From NCBI GenBank assembly GCA_014526335.1, contig JACTAT010000022.1:936604-1000603 (forward strand): DNA of 64,000 nucleotides, written 5' to 3'. The stretch is from Chrysaora quinquecirrha. Its lineage: Eukaryota; Cnidaria; Scyphozoa; Semaeostomeae; Pelagiidae. The translations under genes and the position numbers were made by a program. Positions 57,901 to 64,000 of this stretch are shown in pieces. Below the pieces are notes generated by a model. That model was not told the origin of the DNA. It did not search any database and saw only the letters and a list, made by a program, of their open reading frames with translations. Within the stretch, counting starts at the first letter, position 1, and every line of letters starts with the position of its first letter.

Positions 57901-59771
57901 ATGACCTTGATATGCACAGCAAACTGACAAACAACATGTTTTATGGCATTTTGAAAGTTGTGAAATTACTCACAGGCTGTTGAGCTGCATCCTTCTCTTG
58001 ACTTTCTTCCTGGGAAATTTCTTCATCATAAACTCTCTGTTAGTTAAATAGTAATTTGAAACGTGAGAGAAAACATTAAGAATATAGTCTCGTTTCCACA
58101 AGACCTTAAAAGTCATACACAAATTGAATAACTGTGGTGCTATAAAGAGGATTAACAGAAAGGTTAGATTATCTTTTGGCACATATGTATTTTTTGCCTT
58201 TTTTCGTAAACCATCAGGTTTTGTAAAGTTTCCAAGAAGTTTAGTGTTAAAAAATGAGAGAAAACAAAACTACTTACATTTTCAATAAACTGTTTGTTGG
58301 ATAGCATAAGAAAATCATTGAACGTGTTGTGAAGCTTTGAATCCATACCCTTTAAAATACAGATAGCATTATCATTAATAGTCATCATTAGCACCAGGGG
58401 CAACATCAAAGAGGGGAATCTCAAGGGGTGTGGCAAATAGAAAGGGGTGTGGCATTCCAAGACTGTAAGCATTTGGTTTTGATGTGACATCTTCCAGCAA
58501 GTTGCAAGCAATCAAGCAATCTTTATAATGCAGGTCAGGGGTATGTGGCAGCTATACAGCTGATGTGGACCTGCAGCTTGTGCCCCTAGACTGATATTCT
58601 AGAACGAATACCCTCGGTACTCATTTACCAACCTCGGAAGGATGGACAGCTGAGTTGGCTATAGGCTTGTGAAAATTGGTCCCACAAGATTCGAACCCAC
58701 AACCTTACGATCAAAAGCCAAACGACTTGACCACTTACCCACACCACCACTTTGATTTGTTGATTTGTATTCAATGCACATACCAATCAATCCAACTTCA
58801 TATTTCTGATTGGTGCATTTTGATCTGCATTCTGACAAAGTCAATGATGTTTATACTCTGAGGAGTGTCAGAGGAATAAAACTTTTCAGTACTGTATGAT
58901 GAAGGACAGTGTTTCCACTTTTCTAAGTTTTGTGCACATCAAAGACAATGAAAACATTCTAGAATTGCCTCACCTTTGTGTCATGAACAAGGTCATCAAC
59001 AGCTTTCTCCAGCTCATGTGTTCTTAAAAGCATGCTTTGAGAGAATTTCTTCAAATACAGCAACAGCTAAATGTAATAAAGGAAAAAATATTCATTTGTA
59101 TGTTTATACGTTAACTACTGTCAAATGTTCACAAGCTAATCCAAATTTGGCAAGACAACCTCTCAAGGCACTTGTGTACAAGGTACTCAAGGTGCTTGTT
59201 GTTCTATAATATCATAACAAACTTCGTTCCTCCCTGATCTGATCAGCAACAGAAGCTGCCTCAAAAACCCCTACTGTGCAGCAAAACCTGTCAGTGTCAG
59301 TATTTTTATTGACTGTGGTAATGAAAGTCAAGACTGATATTAAGTGGTTATTCTCACACAGAATAGCAGGTTACTTTTTGGTAGCACTGTTTATTTTCCG
59401 AAACTTTCCAATCTCCAAATCATTAACAATCGGAGCAATTACATTGTTAATTACATTTGAAAGAAATCAAATTATTTAGGCCTAGATTTTACCCCCGCAT
59501 CTCCCGCTAGGGACCAACTTCCAGCAGACTGTCTCACTTCTTCCAACGTCGATGGTCTCTTCCATGGTTTATCCTCTCTATTACTTTCTGTGTTGATGTC
59601 TGTGCTATTCATAGAACGCAATGAAGAGCCACTTTGACTTGGAGTTATTGAATCACCTAAGATTGAATCACCTACAGGCGGAGGAGGTGGTGGTGATGGA
59701 ACCGCCATTTTGTAATCGCAACTCTCTCTTCTTTCTGCAATTGTCATGTGATCATCTTCTCTTCTTTCCAT
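33796..59771 (-). CDS. WASHC2: WASH complex subunit 2 (FAM21), 27 exons traced, about 1,430 aa
   Basis: WASHC2 links the Arp2/3-activating WASH complex to retromer on endosomes. Exons, 5' to 3': 59771-59493, 59066-58974, 58349-58278, 58036-57974, 57868-57751, 57195-57134, 56757-56670, 55956-55853, 55233-55183, 55030-54911, 54051-53739, 53130-53003, 52735-52660, 52097-52017, 51400-51351, 50518-50394, 49223-49029, 48157-48037, 46325-46217, 45165-44891, 43654-43352, 42726-42552, 41916-41804, 41181-41098, 40416-40291, 39616-38769, 33934-33796. The head (exons 1-7) contains FNDFLMLSNKQFIEN and RPLPYLIGTAEFF. The long acidic tail has more than 20 LF/IF-plus-acidic motifs (SLFDDDEEDLF, GLFGDDQEDLF, DIFMGS), the class that binds VPS35. 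PAGAVSLFGG and the end NIFDDPLNALG are diagnostic. Three exons (50394, 44891, 38769) each need one base added or removed to stay open, and the final exon does not match the phase of the previous one. Confidence 0.93.
34267..35619 (+). pseudogene. Harbinger MADF-type DNA-binding protein, one frame break
   Basis: Exon 1 is 34267-34355 (starts MEFQS), exon 2 is 34606-35619. The conserved MADF block begins VEKLVALWEDEQLLYD and includes KEKRRNCITNIISAL and YRSKWQFYDALSFL, the helix-turn-helix type used by Harbinger accessory proteins to bind transposon ends and carry the transposase to the nucleus. The C-terminal part has a low-complexity Gln/His stretch. Around 34768 the frame slips by one base: the exon-2 frame stops at 34804 while the MADF block reads on in the next frame. 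Apart from this the gene is intact. Confidence 0.85.
35792..37404 (-). pseudogene. Harbinger DDE transposase, one frame break
   Basis: Exon 1 is 37404-37153 and exon 2 is 36870-35792. All three catalytic acidic residues are visible: Asp in AAADGKHISI, Asp in GRISDGGVYRNS and Glu in RRVTENAFGIL. The N-terminal PISPEEKLAVTLRFLATGES block and the VGDNAFPLT block are also standard for the family. The reading frame changes once, near 36285, between LPF and VGDNAFP, in a T-rich stretch. With an intact catalytic triad it may have been active recently. Confidence 0.88.
37724..38115. mobile_element. inverted-repeat element (MITE-like) abutting the Harbinger
   Basis: The two ends share about 40 bp in inverted orientation around ACTCATTAACTTTCAATAC followed by GGGGGTCCATGCC. 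Inside are four or more copies of the phrase CAATATTTGGGGTC. It starts directly after the Harbinger target duplication. No coding capacity. Confidence 0.75.
38390..38762. mobile_element. MITE family A, one and a half copies in tandem
   Basis: Right-end sequences occur twice (near 38570-38590 and 38745-38760), so this is a complete or partial copy joined to another half copy. The end at 38760 lies two bases beyond the GTAAGT donor of the large WASHC2 exon. Confidence 0.7.
40747..40986. mobile_element. MITE family D copy
   Basis: Ends CACTTTTTTTAAATAAGC and GCTTATTGAAAAACCGTG, TA on both sides; the interior has CAGAATGACTGGTAGCCC. Lies in a WASHC2 intron. Confidence 0.8.
41333..41663. mobile_element. 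MITE family A copy
   Basis: The ends ATTAGGCCTTGACCAAACG and TTGTTTGGTCAGGGCCTAAT are inverted repeats; the ATTAGG/CCTAAT extension is seen in other copies too. Lies in a WASHC2 intron. Confidence 0.8.
42091..42324. mobile_element. MITE family D copy
   Basis: Ends CACTTTTTTTAATAATC and TTATTTAAAAAAGTG with TA flanks. The interior matches 40747-40986. Confidence 0.82.
42835..43267. mobile_element. MITE family A, half copy plus full copy
   Basis: 42835-42978 is a right half. A fuller copy starts at 42979 (GGCCCTTCCCAAATGATC) and ends near 43267 (CGTTTGGTAAGGGGCTA). Lies in a WASHC2 intron. Confidence 0.65.
43791..44035. mobile_element. MITE family A copy
   Basis: It starts AAGGACCTGGCCAAACG and ends TTTGATCACTGAACGAGGGC. 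Lies in a WASHC2 intron. Confidence 0.72.
45229..45863 (-). mobile_element. SINE family S3 copy, split by MITE B
   Basis: The two parts are 45229-45332 and 45737-45863; together they give the usual head (ATTCGAACATGGACTGCATG on +) and body (AAGCCCAAGGCTCTCC). Lies in a WASHC2 intron. Confidence 0.7.
45333..45736. mobile_element. MITE family B copy inserted into a SINE
   Basis: TA occurs on both sides (45331-45332, 45737-45738). The sequence left (ends GAGTAACTCG) and right (AGTCATAAGCCCAAGGC) belongs to one SINE of family S3, so the element split it. Confidence 0.88.
45863..45960 (-). mobile_element. SINE family S3 head fragment
   Basis: GATTCGAACCTGGACTGCAT on + after TTTTTCCACAAGTAGTGTACC, directly following the previous S3 copy. 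Confidence 0.55.
46476..46801. mobile_element. MITE family A copy
   Basis: It starts TTAGGCCCTAGCCAAACG and ends CGTTTGGACAGGGCCTAA. Lies in a WASHC2 intron. Confidence 0.8.
47241..47374. mobile_element. short MITE, family G
   Basis: The ends GAGGGGCATTTCACTCT and AGAGTGAATTGCCCCTC are inverted repeats over 134 bp. Second copy at 56138-56264. Confidence 0.75.
49328..50340. repeat. 1 kb minisatellite in a WASHC2 intron
   Basis: The unit is about 19-20 bp, CACATCAAGCATAATAACC(C), with interspersed variants (CACAGTAGTGCTTATCCAC, ACATGTGGCATAATAACC) that recur as higher-order blocks of about 240 bp or more. Confidence 0.92.
50534..50933. mobile_element. MITE family B copy, right end clipped
   Basis: The left end is TACACGCTTTTTTTAT. 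The right end stops at AAAAAAAGCG without the expected TGTA. It lies 16 bases upstream of a WASHC2 exon acceptor. Confidence 0.8.
51062..51322. mobile_element. MITE family C copy, TA-flanked
   Basis: The ends CACTCTTTTTTTT and AAAAAAAGAGTG are inverted and flanked by TA. It lies in a WASHC2 intron, 28 bases from an exon. Confidence 0.8.
51622..51732. repeat. tandem duplication, ~57 bp unit twice
   Basis: AAATCATCGCTTTCAAAC followed by an AT-rich TATATATAATATA stretch occurs twice in a row. Confidence 0.85.
52810..52970 (-). mobile_element. SINE family S3 copy
   Basis: Contains CATGATCAGAGAGCCAACG and CTTCAAGTTATAATACAGCC, the family body. Lies in a WASHC2 intron, ending just before an exon donor. 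Confidence 0.6.
53300..53675. mobile_element. MITE family B copy, diverged
   Basis: The interior (AAGCCGGTTCCATTCATTTG) matches other copies but the ends have changed to GCTTGCTTTTTAGAAAGAG and ATAAAAAGCATCGCG. Confidence 0.7.
54356..54560 (+). pseudogene. fragment of the C-terminal end of another LINE ORF2
   Basis: The reading LQRWATDLGQRKQNRRLW and VFVQQWADNG resembles the extreme C-terminus of RTE/Jockey-type ORF2 proteins (R-W-x-D...W...QQWA). No reverse transcriptase part is present. It lies in a WASHC2 intron and is unrelated to the CR1 copy. Confidence 0.4.
55129..55166. mobile_element. MITE family A fragment
   Basis: Only the end (CCTGGCCAAACGATCAAAC) remains, 17 bases from the donor side of the small WASHC2 exon 55183-55233. 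Confidence 0.55.
55505..55795. repeat. ATCAGATCTTAATCGATCTTA-type tandem repeat
   Basis: Imperfect ~20 bp units alternating AATCAGATCT and AATCGATCTT over 290 bp in a WASHC2 intron. Confidence 0.85.
56138..56264. mobile_element. short MITE, family G
   Basis: Ends GGAGGTGAAATTCACTCC and AGAGTGAAATGCCCCTC, same size and end sequence as 47241-47374. Confidence 0.7.
56820..57000 (-). mobile_element. SINE family S3 copy
   Basis: It begins AGATTTTTCCACAAGTG and includes CTATAGAGCTCAATTAAATC and CCCAAGGCTCTCCTC. Lies in a WASHC2 intron. Confidence 0.62.
58512..58757 (-). mobile_element. SINE family S2b copy
   Basis: Reverse-oriented relative of 24012-24274, with the same head, core and tail order on the minus strand. 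Lies in a WASHC2 intron. Confidence 0.75.
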
Positions 59772-60772
59772 TGTTGTTGCTGTCTTCTCAGAAATCGTTA
59801 TCGCATCTCCCCCCTCCCCCTAAATCCCCTCTGAGCCCTAATCTTCTTTTCCCCATCATATTTAACTTTCTTCCTTCTCGAAATTTTACTATTTTTCTCA
59901 TTTTCCCAAAATTAAACGAAAGATTGGACAGGATTCCTCGGTGCCAAGTTTCCCTAGTAATTGTAAATGCGGAACTTCTCTTTGTTTCATGATGAGCATT
60001 GCATCGAGGTGTAAAACTAGATTAGCTTTCGCGCTAAAAAGTAGTAAAAAAACGTGAAAGGAATTCTCTAATAACATATCTTTAAATAGATATAGGTATT
60101 TAGATACATGATCAATAAATATACCCATTTCAAACGTTATCATATCCTAAGAGTTACAGCCTTATATAACATTTCTTATCTAAATAAATCTTTATGGTAC
60201 TACTTTAAACTTATGTACCTCCTATGTACTATATAGATTAAAAAGACCACGAAGATGGATTTAAAAGATTCTATTCTAGAGTGAAAGGCATTGTTGAAAG
60301 GAAAACCTTGTAGCAATAAGCAGGGAGACCTAATAAGAATAGGGAATCGGAACATTGTCGAAAACCCTTTAGTAGAGAGAGAGAGGGGGGGGGGCAGTTA
60401 GATACCTGAGAATACGTTCCTTTTTGATAATAAAAGAACTTTGAACTTTCCTTTTTCTCGACCTGAGGTAAAATCAAGGATTTCGATCAAAGTCGAAGAG
60501 AAAGGATTTCCAGCAAAAATGGCGGGATATTCCCATTTCCCTTCGAATAGGTAAATATAGTGAAACCCCACCCAGCGTATTAGGGATATGAGGTATTCCA
60601 AAGGAAGAAACCAAAGGGATAAGAGATAACTCTAGCCAAAGTAAAGGCTATATGGGATACTTTTTGTTTAACTCTGGATAAAACGGAGAAGGGTATGTTT
60701 AGAAAAATGATCGGGATATGGGATATTCTGCCCCGCCCCTAATGGGTCCTCTATAGTATTCACATTCACTGA
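59772..60772. other. 1 kb spacer between WASHC2 and the right-edge gene
   Basis: Head-to-tail spacer on the minus strand. It should hold the WASHC2 promoter and 5' UTR (next to 59771) and the 3' UTR of the upstream gene. A GA/GGG run lies at 60377-60398. No other structure recognised. Confidence 0.4.
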
Positions 60773-63700
60773 TTATCTGAAATCAAAGTCGTCGATAGCA
60801 AAAGTCCGGCCATCGAAGCTCCTCAACTTGCTTTTCGATATTTCTGGAAGAACCAAACTCCTTCTAGAAAATCCTTTCTTTTCACCGACTTCGTTTTCTT
60901 TCGTTGGAGCAACGTTTTGTTCTGGAACATCTTCGTTATTATGAATCTTATTATCGCTTATTTCAGAGCCATTTTGAAGTTGAACGTCTTCTGAGTTCTC
61001 TTCGTCACTAAACACTATTGTGAACTCATCATTTTCATACTCTGTAAAATATAGAATTGCTTGTTAAAATTCAACAAAAATACAGTCGTTCTTGCTCTTA
61101 ATTCGTAAAAAATGAACGCGGGACGGAGCGATACTCCCCCACTTCTTCTTTAATATGGCTAAGGCACTGTATCTTACGGTTGTCGCCATTACAGGCAATC
61201 GCTATTCCTGAATTTTTGCAGGTAACCAGGGGAAGAAAGGAAATATCAGGACCCTGGATCATGTTTAGATATCCCTTGCTGTCACCGAAGAACTCTATGA
61301 AATCGAAAGCCTTATGCATCACATGTATAGTGCAGGATGAAAACGTTCCTAATTTGTAATTATGACGGGAATAGGACTCTGCGCACGCGACGACATGTGA
61401 TCTAAGAAGTGCTACAAAGATGTGTGTGGCGGCAAGGAAGACGACTTACCATCGAAATATCCAAAATAAGGAAAGGTTTTTTGCATGAACATTAGCCCTC
61501 GCTCTGAATCGTGCTTCACTTTATTGATGATTTATTAGCTTAGCTACAGTAGGTACGGATCCATTTTACTGAAAATAGCAACCCTAAAATTTCGCGGGCA
61601 GTCCGCCTCTGAGAATTAACCTATGGCTAAACTAGGAGACATGCCGCACGCGACACTGTATTCGGCATGTCTCCCAGGGTGGCTAAACATGTGAGTGACA
61701 AGCGAGCAACATGTTCCCCGAGTCATTTGCATGTCGCGGAGACAACAACATTTGTTTGTCGTCTCCTAGAAACTTTTGCGTGTCTCTTGCTACCAATTTT
61801 TCACGGGCTACAAAGTTTCCTAGGTGGCCAAACTGGGAGACATCAATGTCGCGCGCGACATGTCTCATAGTTTAGCCAGGCCTTTAGATAGCAATGTTGA
61901 GAACTTCATTTCCTCTGCAACTGTATTCTCATTTTTCTTACCTCTTTCGCCCTGCAGGTAATCAACGCTTTGCGATTCAAAATGAGGATTCAGCTCGGGA
62001 TTCAGATCTTCTTCGGGACTCTGATTAAGACTCAAATCTTCTCTATTCTCTATCTGACTTTTCTCATCCGCTTTCACGTGATTTGGTACGTCAACCTCGG
62101 GTTCATTCTCAAATCCGGTATTTGATATGCCTTTTTCTTCTGGTTCAAGCTTTCTATCATTGTCTTGAGATTCTCGGCGCTTTGTCACATTTAGACTTGC
62201 TCTGTCAGTCAACCTTAAGATATATCAGAAATACAGAAAGAAAAATTAATAAAACATGGTTAAGAGAAGGAGAAAAAAATACGATTAGAGGCAGACGCTA
62301 TAAACGATGGTAGCCGGGGTACTATTCTTCTAGAATATAATTCTGGGGTCAAAAGCTGCAATTCCATGGCAGGTCTAGCTGGCAGGATCCGGAAGGGTAC
62401 TTTTGCCTCTTTTCTCTAGCACTGGGTATCGAAAGAAAGGCACTCTTTCTTTAGCCGGTTGTCCTTAGGAATGTATGTTGGAGTGGACAGCTACTTCAAT
62501 GTTGCGCTAGATTTTTCCACAAATGGCATACCACAATAGTTGGGATTCGAACCTGGACTGCATGATCAGAGAGCCAACGACGTTTCCACTGAGCTATAGA
62601 GCTCAATGAAATCGCCGAGTAACTCTCTGAGCCATACAGCCCAAGGCTCTCCTCCCGTTTTACTTTTTGTGTTTCGGCTATGTTGCGCTATGTATTACGT
62701 TTTGGGGTATACTTTTCGCCGATTTTATTTTCTGTTAACCAGGGTATCATTTTGGAGGGGAAATTATAGAGGCAGGTGAAAAAATCATTTTTTGGAGTGC
62801 ACACTCTCGTACTCATAAAGGAACCCCCTCAGGTGCCAGGACCCCTAACCTGCGAAACCAAATAGAGATTGTTTGCTTACTGTAGTTAAGGACTAGATCT
62901 AGTGAAGTCAAATCGAGTTGGCGGATGGATCGCTTTCATTTGAGAAACATACCTTTAAACAGCAAACATACCTTTGAGAAATATGAAAAATACCAAAAAT
63001 CGCTATCAGCAAAACGAACAGTGCCGCCATTATGATAATGAATGGAATCAACCATATTTGACGCTTGTTGTCTGAAAAAAAAGCAAATCGTTGTTGGATG
63101 TGGCTGCTAAAGGCATGACTGGGCTGCTAACTAAACAATAACAGTATAGTGGTCTATAGTACATTATATGTCAAATTGCATGGGTCTAATCGCGTATTTA
63201 TTTCCGACGAGAAACGATTTCATTTACTTACCTATTAAGCTCCCACCGTTGCTTAGTGGGGAATTCGAATTATTTATGATTTCCAGAGCTATAATGAGAA
63301 ATAAATTGAATTCATTAGAGTTGACAAAATTATGCGTGCGCCATCTTTGCATTTCGCTTTCAAGATCGACACCTTTTGCCTGGTGTATTTTGTGAAGCAA
63401 CTTGCTGATACACTTTGTGATTACACTTAGATGTCTAATTGTCGTCCCACTCCACTAATAATGTTTTGAGAAATTTCTAGCCTCCTCCCACTCTTATTAC
63501 GAACCGCGTTTATTAAAATTTAAACTACACTTATATAAACTTACACGTATTTTCTCTTAAAATTTTAGATTGCCTGAATTGCTGAAGCTAATAAGTACTA
63601 TAGCGAGGGATAGGGACCGTTCGCACTGCGTTTCAGCAGTTTGTTTCAGCGTGTTGCGTTTCAGTAGGTTGCTAGTTTTTCAGACAAATCCTGACCTCTC

Positions 63701-64000
63701 CCCGTTTATTTTGACGTCTCGCCCCGCTAATAAGATCCTGGATGCTGTCAAAACCCCGCATATTCCGAAAAACTCAGCAATTAGGCACCTAGGGTACATG
63801 AAGTCGAGATTGCAAGTATTTAGATAGACTTATTACATGAGTCCCTATCTTTGAAAGAGCAAAAACAATAACAACAGCAACCCTTCTGCTGCTTGTTCGG
63901 AGTGGTTTGAGCGTCCAACATAGACTCAATAGCCCAAATGCGGCTCGTGCAACAAGTAGAGAATTTTAGATTTAACCTTACCTTCGATTGTAACGCTGTA
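60773..64000 (-). CDS. single-pass membrane protein, transmembrane and cytoplasmic part, 5' end outside window
   Basis: Exons 5' to 3': >64000-63982 (ends YSVTIE), 63071-62972, 62213-61942, 61518-61450, 61041-60773; all junctions are GT-AG with agreeing phases and a stop at 60773. The second exon is one hydrophobic helix (IWLIPFIIIMAALFVLLIAI) preceded by basic DNKRQ, followed by a cytoplasmic tail of about 200 residues. The tail is acidic and Asn/Glu/Ser-rich, with aromatic islands FPYFGYFDEYENDEF and the C-terminal end DGRTFAIDDFDF. The fragment YSVTIE just before the helix resembles the last strand of a fibronectin-III or Ig-like domain, which suggests an adhesion or receptor protein. That is inference from 6 residues. 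I do not recognise the family. The MITE at 61621-61885 fills most of one intron. Confidence 0.65.
61621..61885. mobile_element. MITE family E copy, opposite orientation to the first
   Basis: It starts ATGGCTAAACTAGGAGAC and ends GTCTCATAGTTTAGCCAGG. It fills most of an intron of the right-edge membrane-protein gene. Confidence 0.8.
62506..62697 (-). mobile_element. SINE family S3 copy, best preserved
   Basis: On the minus strand GAGCTCTATAGCTCAGTGG (A box) and CAGGTTCGAATCCCAAC (B box) have tRNA spacing, so this is a tRNA-derived Pol III promoter. Lies in an intron of the right-edge gene. Confidence 0.72.

Larger units (their letters stand above)
56670..59771 (-). other. WASHC2: WASHC2 head domain exons 1-7 (WASH-complex binding region)
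   Basis: In the family the first ~220 residues assemble with the other four WASH subunits; the rest is a flexible tail. Here that part is seven clean exons with no frame break. The first exon carries an extension of about 70 residues before the conserved W-x-R-P-x-x-x-E-E-x-R block, with a proline run (PSPPPPPPVG) and Ser/Thr-rich stretch. Met codons at residues 1, 9 and 22 are all possible starts. I took the first because the frame is open to 59771, but the later ones cannot be excluded. Confidence 0.8.

Overview
This is animal nuclear DNA. Genes are broken by many spliceosomal introns, with GT-AG junctions that keep reading-frame phase across exons. There is an intronic Pol III tRNA gene, and about half of the window is transposon-derived sequence typical of an AT-rich invertebrate genome. 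The conserved genes (MED14, WASHC2) are pan-eukaryotic or metazoan. The CR1 LINE with a 2A-like motif, the PIF/Harbinger element and the TMEM272-like gene fit a cnidarian, lophotrochozoan or basal deuterostome. I cannot name the species.

Layout. 1-10018 (+) is the C-terminal part of MED14, a Mediator tail/backbone subunit, in 15 exons, with tRNA-Ala(AGC) inside one intron. 10019-16101 is intergenic: MITEs, SINE pieces, a long TTAG tract and a few weak orphan exon candidates. 16102-26197 (+) is a small four-helix TMEM272-like membrane protein. Its 7.5 kb first intron holds an unclassified element with long inverted arms and GTACCGTGGGG arrays (16551-18553), and butted against it a CR1-type LINE (18554-23616). 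27208-28706 (-) is a small C2H2 zinc-finger protein of unknown role. 30141-32934 is a 2.8 kb inverted repeat built from ~155 bp monomers. 33796-59771 (-) is WASHC2 (FAM21), the retromer-binding subunit of the WASH complex. I traced 27 exons, with introns loaded with MITEs, a minisatellite and SINEs. A PIF/Harbinger transposon (33947-37720, TAA target duplication) and a second inverted-repeat element lie directly before its last exon. 60773-64000 (-) is the transmembrane and cytoplasmic part of an unknown single-pass membrane protein that runs off the right edge.

The cellular genes look independent: transcription, endosomal actin/retromer sorting, and membrane proteins. The story of the window is the load and arrangement of mobile DNA. 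At least seven short inverted-repeat families and three SINE families are each present in several copies, sometimes nested. Two families of SINE share the same core with different heads and tails. Single-base frame breaks, several in homopolymers, occur in WASHC2 and both Harbinger genes; the LINE also has several frame breaks. The pattern fits either uncorrected long-read errors or real decay, and raw reads would separate the two.
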